DNA of 64,000 nucleotides from Liolophura sinensis (lineage: Eukaryota > Mollusca > Polyplacophora > Chitonida > Chitonidae). The position numbers and the translations under genes were made by a program. This document shows positions 26,901 to 38,900 of this stretch, piece after piece; position 1 is the stretch's first letter; each line of letters starts with the position of its first letter. The notes beneath the pieces are model-generated. The model did not search any database. It worked only from the letters and a program-made list of their open reading frames with translations, and was not told the DNA's origin. Where the stretch lies: NCBI RefSeq assembly GCF_032854445.1, contig NC_088300.1, forward strand, positions 42,127,984 to 42,191,983. Direction: 5' to 3'.

Positions 26901-29900
26901 TAACAATGAAAACATGCTGGAGGTAATGAGCACTGTATTGATGGAGAGAGAGGAAATCAGAGCAGGACTACAAAAGAAGAGAAAAGGTACATTGTATTGT
27001 CTACGTAACTCTGTAATGAAGTGCATGAAAATATTAATGTGTTAAGTGCTGCACAGAAAGCGGCGTTTACACCTGTCTATTTTAACTTCACATGTTGGTT
27101 TGAACTGGCTCACAGCCTAGACCATTGTAAAATCTAAATTTTGAACGATTTTCAGGAAAACTGTGTTTGCGCCACCATTTAGTTGTTTGTAAATGTTGCA
27201 GTATGTATTTAAGGTAACAGTACAGAATTCATGAAAAAAATTTTTTTCTATTTTGTTTTCATGTTTGTGGCATATTTGCTATCTTTTGATTTCAGATTAT
27301 GATCTCAGCCTATGTCACTGACCTAACTCATAAACTCTTAAGAGCTTATGAAACCTTTTCTTCAAACACTTTTTTTCTCTTTGAAAAAAGACTCAGAAAC
27401 TTTGTACTACTACATGTCAGCACATGCCATAAACTAAGGAAGGATGACAACAAACATTACATTATCTAAATCTTGTGGATTATGTAGTAATCGTCTAGTC
27501 ACATGATCTCTGTTAGCCAATGACAAAAAGACCTTGGCAAATGAGTGCAAAATGATCGAAGTGGAGGCATTACATTAATATTCACTTAATTTACAAGTGA
27601 CTGGTTGTTGACTACTTAGCTTTGCATTTCCAATGAAATAAACTCTAATACAACACCTGGGGTCACTGATCACCCACAAATGCACACTCTCCGTGCTTAA
27701 AATCTCAGTCAGCAAATGTGGCAAAAGTTGGCCCGTATTCAACCTTCCACTGTGTTCATTCACAGTAACTTTACAACAACAACATGTTACGGCTTATAAT
27801 GTTCTGATTGTTTCCATTGGTCATCCTGGATTATGTTAATTAGGTGGCAGTAAATGGGCTTCCGCATGAGGAAAATAGTCTCCCATCAGTATGGTAAGCA
27901 TATGTGTGCGTCACAGCTGGCAATTCTCATCATCAGTGTCTTGCCAAAGGTCAGTGGCAAAAATAAATAAATAATTTTTATTATGTTTTCTAACTTTGGT
28001 AACAGATAGAGCATTGAAACAACTGTCCAGTTTGGCCGATTTGACCGTTGGCAAGTTAGTTCCTGTGACGATAACTAATCAGAACCGGTCAGTTGTGTCA
28101 TGTGATCTGGGAAACGAGATACGAGGAATGTGCAACAAAGATCTTATTGAAGGTTAGTATGACTGCTCTTTTTCCCCTTCTCCTAAAATAGGGGCAAGGG
28201 TAGTTCTTGCCCATTTGGTGTTTCACAGATGCATGTACTTTCTATCATAATTGTTCTACCATTCTAGAAATTCAGTCACTTTTCAATATCCCCACCCCAA
28301 TACCCAGGTACATGTATTGGTGTTTACACAAACTAAGATGATTATACCTACCTAAATGAAACCTGTAATCTAAGAATTCTGATGACGTTACTGCTTGTTA
28401 ATGCTGCTACAGTGTCATTGAAATGTAAGGCATGTCCTTGTAATCGGTACATTTGGTTTCACATTTCTTCTTTGATCAAATGGTGAATGGACATTTAATC
28501 AGTGTGACATTTAATTTGAGTTCAACCTTAATAAAAATTGAATAGTCTTATAGGGTTATAATGGAGGTTCCTCTGTATGGAATGCACTTCATGTAACTAT
28601 GCATCCTCTTCACTGATTATCTGCCCGGATTCCTGACACCTAAATGATGGCTATCGTCGCATGATGATTATCTGCCCGGTTTCCTGCCACCATAATGCTA
28701 GCCATTGTTGAATGATGATTATCTGCCCGGTTTCCTGACACCATAATGCTAGCCATTGTTGAATGATGATTACCTACCCGGTTTCCTCCCACCATAATGC
28801 TGGCCATCGTCGCATGATGATTATCTGCCTGGTTTCCTGCCATCATAATGCTGACCATCGTCGCATGATGATTACCTACCCGGTTTCCACCCACCATAAT
28901 GCTGGCCTGCATCTCATGATGATTATCTGCCCGGTTTCCTGCCATCATAATGCTGGCCATCGTCGCATGATGATTACCTACCCGGTTTCCTCCCACCATA
29001 ATGCTGGCCTGCGTCTCATGATGATTATCTGCCCGGTTTCCTGCCATCATAATGCTGGCCATCGTCGCATAATGATTACCTACCCGGTTTCCTCCCACCA
29101 TAATGCTGGCCTGCGTCTCATGATGATTATCTGCCCGGTTTCCTCCCACCATAATTGTGGCAATCATCACTTCAATTTAGTAAATAAATAAATTATTACT
29201 CATGTTGGAACAAGATCAGGATATCATCAGTATTAGAAAAAGGAAACATTATATTTTAAAAGTGACTTTTCTCAGAGAATTTGAGTTCTGCTTTAAATCT
29301 TATTATATCATTATAGTTGTGATGGAGGTCACATGCTGCAGAAAGTTTCATGACACTCAGTAGGAACTAAAAGCTATATGTTGATGACTTCACCAAGTTG
29401 CTTAACTTGTATTTTCTGAGTTGTTTAGTATTAGGACTTCTAATATTCCAGCATCATTTATGTTGTGCTGCTATGGGCTATTAACAACCTGGTTACTTTT
29501 GTTGGTGTATGTAGGTGAGGTGTGCGTTATATATTGGTGAGGTGTGTAGTGTATATTGGTGAGGTGTGTATTGTATATTGGTGAGGTGTGTGTTATATAT
29601 TGGTGAGGTGTGTATTGTATATTGTCGAGGTGTGTGTTATATATTGGCGAGGTGTGTTATATAGTGGCGAGGTGTGTGTTATGTATTGATGAGGTGTGTG
29701 TTGTTTTTTGGTGAGGTGTGTATTGTATATTGGTGAGGTGTGTATTGTATATTGGTGAGGTGTGTATTGTATATTGGCGAGGTGTGTATTATATATTGGT
29801 GAGATATGTGTTATATATCGGTGAGGTGTGTATTGTATATTGGCGAGGTGTATGTTACATATTGGCGAGCTATATGTTGTATATTGGTGAGGTGTGTATT

Positions 29901-32900
29901 GTACATTGGTGAGGTATATATTGTATAGTGGTGAGGTTTGTGTTATGTATTGGTGAGGTGTGTATTGTATATTGGTGAGGTGTATATTATATATTGGTAA
30001 AGTGTATATTGTATATTGGTGAGATGTGTATTGTATATTAGTGAGGTACATATTGTATTTTGGCGAAGTGTGTGTTATGTACTGGTGAGGTGTGTGTTGT
30101 GTATTGATGAGGCGTGTATTGTATATTGGCGAAGTGTGTGTTATGTACTGGTGAGGTGTGTGTTGTGTATTGATGAGGCGTGTATTGTATATTGGCGAAG
30201 TGTGGGTAATGATGTAACGGTCTGATTTGTCTTTAGGTCAGACACTTGAGAATGGCCGTCAGCATGAAGCCGTTGTCCTTTGTGTCAACCTGGCAGAGCT
30301 AAGTGTAGATCTGTCTCTAAATGAGGAGCACATACGAGCAGCCAAGCACAGGAAAGAAAACCGTTTCACCAAGGTAAAACATTCACTAGTGGAAAATTAA
30401 ACTGTTCATGGTGAAAAACATTTAATCGCAAGAGACATTTGAATAACATATTAATACAGATAGTTGATTATGTTCAAAATCTTTTCCTCCTAACAGGAAA
30501 CATTATAAAGGAATGATGAATTATGTGTACTTAACAGAAGGTTTATGTCTGATTTAAGCAATGGATATTTCACCTGGAATGGTTCACCTGGTCATTGTAT
30601 CTGGTCAACATTGTGTTAATATAGTGTGAAAATCTTTGATTGACAGGTGAAGGAAGGGCAAATCATTAAAGGGGAGATAATTCTTGTCAAGCCAGACTTT
30701 GCTGTTGTGGGACTTCGTGGGCATGCCTTAGGAGGATATGCCTATCTCCCAGTCAGGAAGGTACATATGTGTACTTCTACTGTATTTGACACTAAGCATT
30801 CTAACCTTTCTGGTAGAAACGTTTCTTAGTTTACATATACATCTGAGATGTATTATTGGATGCAACATGCTGGTGGTATGTAGGAAGTTTCCCCGCAACT
30901 CGGCCCTGTTTTCATCCACCATAATGCTAGCCTTCATCATATAAGTGATCTAAATAAATTGTATGCATTTATTTATAAGTGTATTATTTATTTTACTAAG
31001 TATACATGTATTATTCTTGTCCCTAATGATTTCAGTCTTTTTGCTCTTTGTTTCAGCACCTTAATGATGTCTTAGAGAAGGTGAAATTCTCAGTAGGCGA
31101 GGTCAAATCAGTATTTATCAAAAGGTATTGAACATATATGCAGCTTTGTAATTATATCTATGGTACAGACTTTTTCCTTTAATTTTCTTAATATGTTGGT
31201 TATTTTAGTGGCATCCTTCATTATTGATCAGTTGCGGGTCTCCCTGCAGTATGGTGTATGCTGCCTTTAGTGGTGATATATAATGATTGCAATGTATTAT
31301 TTTCAATTTTCAAACCTGTGCCATTGTCTGTTGAAAACCATTCACTTTTGTCTTACCTAGTGTTGAGAATGGATTAGTGATTGGGAACTGGTTGGAGTAT
31401 GTGGAGTCAGGGGAGACAACTGGGGAAGGCCACGTGTATGACATCAGAAAGCCTGGGCTGCAACTGGGAACCATAGCAAAGGCTTTGTGAGTTTATCTAT
31501 GAATAACTGTACATTCTAGCTTGCTGTCTTATGTGCTTGTCTCCTCATAAATTGCTGTGGCAGTGCTCTCACAGAATAAGCTGTCACTTTACATCAGGAA
31601 GTATTTCTGGTAACGGGTATGCTGCTTGGTTTCTTCTGGTTTCTCCACAGTTTCCTTCATCTATCAACCAGACCATTGTCCTGCAAGGCAAACATATCTA
31701 TTGAAGCCTAGAATACGCAAATACATACGCTGAATTGCAGAGTGAAATATGTTTTTAGAAAATTCTGTGTACTGTGCAAGTAATTCAAAATTTTCTTGAA
31801 AGTAAAATTAATTTCATTTTGCAATTGCTTCTCCTTGTCAAAGAGTTGAAAACAGAAGGGTAATACTTACATTAGATTTTACCAGTAAAGTATAACTTTA
31901 TACACAGTGTTTAAACAGTATTCATTTAAACACTAAAATTTGTTGTTCAGGTAGAGACGGACATTAAATGAAAGAACCTGTCCATTTCATAAAACATTTC
32001 ACTAATATGCCAGACCATGTGCATTGCCTGAGATGGAACTGTTAAGGATTTAGTGTAATTAATGTATGTTTGTGTTCAGAGTAAAAGCCGTCCATGATCT
32101 GCAGATGAATGTCATTGTAAGGAACAGTCCAGGTAGAGTCCACATCACCCAGGTCCCAGACAACACAGTCGTGGTAAGATAGCCAGTCCCTTATGTGACG
32201 CAGCTAAATACTTCATCTGCACGTTCTTCATGCTTGTCATTTGTTTGTGAGAGTTGTTATGATTAATGGCATCTTATTTGATATGTGTAAGTTAAACATT
32301 TAACTTTGATGAAGATATTTACTCATTTCACCTAAATTAATGCAGAAGAAATAATAATGACTACATGTTTACATCATTATCAGTAACACAGCTGGTCTTT
32401 GTACATGTCATAGTGTTGTATGCCTTCTAAATTTGTTTTCAGGGTTCATTTCCAATGAAAAAATACAAAGATTTTGTCGGTCAAAGAATATCGGTGAAAG
32501 TGGTTGGATTTAGAGAGGTTAAAACTCACAAGTAAGTATTATACCAAACACTGTTATCAGTCAGAGTTCTGATTGCATGGACTTTTTAAGCTAGCTATGT
32601 AATGTCTAAAAGCCTGACATATTTTGTTTTTTTTTTTGTTCTTTGTAGATGGCATAAATTATTTTAATTCGTTTCAGATTTTTACCGTTCTCCCATGCTA
32701 ATGCCATCAAGTCTATCCCAGAATGCAGTCTTCTACCAAGGTAATCGTTATATCTTTTTTTTTTTTATATATACTATGTAAGAAGCAGAATGTTACGATT
32801 TTTTTTTTGGTCATTTTGCTTATGGTTTTGTGTGTGTGTGTGTTTTTTTTCCCATCGGCATCTTTATTAGCTGTGCAACATGTACATTATGTACTGGCGT

Positions 32901-35900
32901 AATTGGGTAGGAGCTGTCAGATCAAATCCACCTCATGCTGGCTTTTTCTTTGGTCATACGTGGGACGCTCTGTCAGCAATATGGAGATGATCACAGGTTT
33001 CCCGGGGGCTCTGCCAGCATAATGCTGGTGGTTGTCATGGGAAGGTAATGATTTTGAGCATGAGGTAAAACAGTAACCAGATTAGTAAAAAAATTACAGA
33101 TATTCAGCTAAAGAGAAAAAAAATTAAAAAGAAATTCTACAGTAAAGACACCAGCAGCTAATTTGGACGCTTGCCATTTGATTGTTGTTGGGCTGCTACT
33201 GTGTGAATTTTCTGTCCCACTTAAACACAGCCTACGTTACAGATACACAGGCTAAGGTTACATGTATGGACCTAAGCTAGTATTTCTCTTTTCACAGTGT
33301 GTTAGAGAAGAAGGGACTAAGACCAGGAGAGGAGATTAAAGCCAAAAAGTTTAAGGTTGGAGACACAGTGACCGCCTATGTAGATCATGTAAGTTGTATT
33401 AAAGGGAAAAAGAAGTGTTAAAGATGAAGTAAGCGTTAGTAGATATACCATTAAAGACTGTACAAGTGTACGAAAATACCATCAATGGTTATTATTATTG
33501 TTAAGTTATTTATTTATTTGGAATTTGTGTTTTATTGAATTAAGTGCAGTTAGTTGCTTGGATTGTAATACAGGCTTTAAGGACCATATTTATGATGAAC
33601 GGTAAATGAACTAAAGTTTTGCACATGAGTTTACTGTCATTTACTTTCGCATGATCTGAGTTGACAACAAGATGACAGAAGAGAGTGATTAGCCTCCTGT
33701 ACGTTTCATTACCCTGCATGGCACTAGTCAGCGCTGGCTGCTAAAATTTGCCACATGGGGTCAAGTCACTGATGGTGAGGTGTGCAGGTCTCCCACCTAG
33801 TAGGCCTACATGTACATCTCTAATTATACCCTGGAGTGATATTGAAGAAAGCATCAGGACAGGGGATATCTATTACAAACTTTTAAATTCCAAACACTAT
33901 CTCACCTCATGATCATGCCAAACAAAATACTCAACGCAAACTGCAAACAAACCTATTATTTCGTTTAGGCCTACATGCAAGTCACCTCACACCGTTATCT
34001 GGTGAACGGTTGTCTGCTGAGAGCCCTTGTTATCCAATGAATATGTGTACAAATGTATTTCAGTTAAAAACGAATTTCACTGAGAAATATCTGTCATCAG
34101 CTTCCCGTGTCCATGTAATTCCGATACAGTATGTCAGTCATACGCGCAGGCATATAGAACAACTGCTCAGTGAAACGTGAGCTTGTTTATTACATTCGGG
34201 AACATACATTGTCCATATAATCCCCTGACTACCGTCATTTCTCTCCCGCAGCGCCCAGTCAGTAAGAACCACAATCCATGCAGTGAATCCTCGGATGCAC
34301 TTTCCGAGCCCCAGGACAAAACTTCAGGTCATTTAGCGTACATGTATGTTGGTGCTCTGAGCCTTTAGTCAGCTAATGCTTGATCACCTGTTATACACCA
34401 GTATTTATGAGTAAACTGTTTTGTTCCCCTCAGTTTTCCGGCCAGTATCTGTGGTTTGTTGTGACGCACACTGTGAGAGGGAGAGCACATGTCCTTCACC
34501 TCTCCACCGATGCCAAGGTCAGTACAGGATAAGGTCATCAGGGTCATGGTTGCTAATGTCTGACATTAGTGTATTGAGGGAATTGATGGGACTAATGACT
34601 TCTGTCAGAAAGTTCCCTAGCTGACACGCGATGTTAAACATTTGAGCCTTGCTTCCTCAAGTGCTGGTTATACCATGGTTGTAAGTCAGAAGGAGTTTCA
34701 GGTTTCAGGCAATGGGCATTGGTTTTAGTCTGGTTTCCTCAACCCATAAAGCTGACTGCGGTCATTTGAATAAAAAGTACCCAAATCAGAGCTGTATTGA
34801 AATGTCCATGTGGGCGGATGAGAAGTTTGTCAGCTGATTTTAGCCGATTTGAAGGAAAAAAGAGTTTCAATTTAATTAATCTGACCAAAATGGCCCTAGC
34901 TAATTCTTTTACTAACGAAGATCAGCTAGTAAAAGTAATTTTAGCTGAGTGATAGAAAAGTTTAAATATTTTCCTCACTGCATTTGTGTATTAAGTATTA
35001 AGATGTATTAAGTTAATTTAAAAACTGGATGTACTTGTGAATGGTGACATGTGTGTGATCTGCAGCTAGAAGAGATCCAGTTTCTGGTAAGTCATCTCTG
35101 GATTTACCTAATTACTAAAAATTTGTAAGTTTTGAAGGTGTAATTGACTTGATTTCAGTCTGCTGGGTTCCTTCCATGTTAATACAGAGTATACATTAAA
35201 GGATAATAAGATATTAAAGGATAATGGAAAATATGAACAATAATTCCATGGGGGAAGGGAGTTGTGGCCTAGTGGTTAACACTTTTTGTGTCTGGTTCAA
35301 TCCCAGCCTTAGACAGGGTATTTGTACATTGCTCTGACTATTAGTAGGGGCCTCCGTGGCTCAGTCGGTTAGCGTGCTAGCACAGCTTGATGACCCAGGA
35401 GTCTCTCACCAATGCGATGGCTGTGAGTTCAAGTCCAGCTAATGCTGGCTTCCTCTCCAGCCGTAAGTGGGAAGGCCTTCCAGCAACCTGCGGATGGTCG
35501 TGGGTTTCCCCTCGGGCTGTGTCCAGTTTCCACCCACCATAATGCTGGCCACCATCGTATTTATGAAATATTCTTGAGTACGGCGTAAAACACCAATCAA
35601 ATAAATAGTAAATAAATAAATACTGACTATTAGTATGGCCATGATGATAAGCGGTTGATGATGCATTTCTCTCAGATTGTACAGTCTAATGTTAAGACCC
35701 TTTTGTCTGGTTCAATGCCAGCCTTAGACAGGGTATTTGTACATTACCCTGCTCTGACCATTAGCATGGCCATGATGATAAGCGGTTGATGATGCATCTC
35801 TCTCAGATTGTACAGTCTAATGTTAAGACCCTTTTGTCTGGTTCAATCCTAGCCTTAGACAGGGTATTTGTACATTACCCTGCTCTGACTATTAGCATGG

Positions 35901-38900
35901 TCATGATGATAAGCGGTTGATGATGCATTTCTCTCAGATTGTACAGTCTAATGTTAAGAGCCTTTTGTCTGGTTCAATGCCAGCCTTAGACAGGGTATTT
36001 GTACATTACCCTGCTCTGACTATTAGCATGGCCATGATGATAAGCGGTTGATGATGCATCTCTCTCAGATTGTACAGTCTAATGTTAAAACCCTTTTGTC
36101 TGGTTCAATGCCAGCCTTAGACAGGGTATTTGTACATTACCCTGCTCTGACCATTAGTATTGTCATGATGATAAGCGGTTGATGATGCATTTCTCTCAGA
36201 TTGTACAGTCTAATGTTAAGACCGTTTGTCTGGTTCAATGCCAGCCTTAGACAGGGTATTTGTACATTACCCTGCTCTGACCATTAGTATTGTCATGATG
36301 ATAAGCGGTTGATGATGCATTTCTCTCAGATTGTACAGTAATGTTAAGAGCCTTTTGTCTGGTTCAATGCCAGCCTTAGACAGGGTATTTGTACATTACC
36401 CTGCTCTGACTATTAGCATGGCCATGATGATAAGCGGTTGATGATGCATTTCTCTCAGATTGTACAGTAATGTTAAGACCCTTTTGTCTGGTTCAATCCC
36501 AGCCTTAGACAGGGTATTTGTACATTACCCTGCTCTGACTATTAGCATGGTCATGATGATAAGCGGTTGATGATGCATTTCTCTCAGATTGTACAGTCTA
36601 ATGTTAAAACCCTTTTGTCTGGTTCAATGCCAGGCTTAGACAGGGTATTTGTACATTACCCTGCTCTGACTATTAGTATTGTCATGATGATAAGCGGTTA
36701 GTTATGCATCTCTCTCAGATTGTACAGTCTAATGTTAAGAGCCTTTTGTGTGGTTCAATGCCAGCCTTAGACAGGGTATTTGTACATTACCCTGCTCTGA
36801 CTATTAGCATGGTCATGATGATAAGCGGTTGATGATGCATTTCTCTCAGATTGTACAGTCTAATGTTAAAACCCTTTTGTCTGGTTCAATGCCAGGCTTA
36901 GACAGGGTATTTGTACATTACCCTGCTCTGACCATTAGTATTGTCATGATGATAAGCGGTTGATGATGCATTTCTCTCAGATTGTACAGTAATGTTAAGA
37001 GCCTTTTGTCTGGTTCAATGCCAGCCTTAGACAGGGTATTTGTACATTACCCTGCTCTGACTATTAGCATGGCCATGATGATAAGCGGTTGATGATGCAT
37101 TTCTCTCAGATTGTACAGTAATGTTAAGACCCTTTTGTCTGGTTCAATCCCAGCCTTAGACAGGGTATTTGTACATTACCCTGCTCTGACTATTAGCATG
37201 GTCATGATGATAAGCGGTTGATGATGCATTTCTCTCAGATTGTACAGTCTAATGTTAAAACCCTTTTGTCTGGTTCAATGCCAGGCTTAGACAGGGTATT
37301 TGTACATTACCCTGCTCTGACTATTAGTATTGTCATGATGATAAGCGGTTAGTTATGCATCTCTCTCAGATTGTACAGTCTAATGTTAAGAGCCTTTTGT
37401 GTGGTTCAATGCCAGCCTTAGACAGGGTATTTGTACATTACCCTGCTCTGACTATTAGCATGGTCATGATGATAAGCGGTTGATGATGCATTTCTCTCAG
37501 ATTGTACAGTCTAATGTTAAAACCCTTTTGTCTGGTTCAATGCCAGGCTTAGACAGGGTATTTGTACATTACCCTGCTCTGACTATTAGTATTGTCATGA
37601 TGATAAGCGGTTAGTTATGCATCTCTCTCAGATTGTACAGTCTAATGTTAAAACCCTTTTGTCTGGTTCAATCCTAGCCTTAGACAGGGTATTTGTACAT
37701 TACCCTGCTCTGACTATTAGCATGGCCATGACGATAACAAGCGGTTGATGATGCATTTCTCTCAGATTGTACAGTCTAATGTTAAGAGCCTTTTGTGTGG
37801 TTCAATGCCAGCCTTAGACAGGGTATTTGTACATTACCCTGCTCTGACTATTAGCATGGTCATGATGATAAGCGGTTGATGATGCATCTCTCTCAGATTG
37901 TACAGTCTAATGTTAAGAGCCTTTTGTGTGGTTCAATGCCAGCCTTAGACAGGGTATTTGTACATTACCCTGCTCTGACTATTAGCATGGTCATGATGAT
38001 AAGCGGTTGATGATGCATCTCTCTCAGATTGTACAGTCTAATGTTAAGAGCCTTTTGTCTGGTTCAATGCCAGCCTTAGACAGGGTATTTGTACATTACC
38101 CTGCTCTGACTATTAGCATGGCCATGATGATAAGCGGTTGATGATGCATTTCTCTCAGATTGTACAGTAATGTTAAGACCCTTTTGTCTGGTTCAATCCC
38201 AGCCTTAGACAGGGTATTTGTACATTACCCTGCTCTGACTATTAGCATGGCCATGATGATAAGCGGTTGATGATGCATCTCTCTCAGATTGTACAGGTCT
38301 AATGTTAAGAGCCTTTTGTGTGGTTCAATGCCAGCCTTAGACAGGGTATTTGTACATTACCCTGCTCTGACTATTAGCATGGTCATGATGATAAGCGGTT
38401 GATGATGCATCTCTCTCAGATTGTACAGTCTAATGTTAAGAGCCTTTTGTGTGGTTCAATGCCAGCCTTAGACAGGGTATTTGTACATTACCCTGCTCTG
38501 ACTATTAGCATGGTCATGATGATAAGCGGTTGATGATGCATCTCTCTCAGATTGTACAGTCTAATGTTAAGAGCCTTTTGTGTGGTTCAATGCCAGCCTT
38601 AGACAGGGTATTTGTACATTACCCTGCTCTGACTATTAGCATGGTCATGATGATAAGCGGTTGATGATGCATCTCTCTCAGATTGTACAGTCTAATGTTA
38701 AGACCCTTTTGTCTGGTTCAATCCTAGCCTTAGACAGGGTATTTGTACATTACCCTGCTCTGACTATTAGCATGGCCATGACGATAACAAGCGGTTGATG
38801 ATGCATTTCTCTCAGATTGTACAGTCTAATGTTAAAACCCTTTTGTCTGGTTCAATGCCAGCCTTAGTCAGGATATTTGTACATTACCCTGCTCTGACTA

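Noticed and set aside
28640-29191. 176-codon minus and 142-codon plus open frames
   Set aside because: They are products of the 51-bp SINE-derived array.
29593-30051. 152-codon minus open frame
   Set aside because: It is produced by the 22-bp G/T-rich array next to exon 22.
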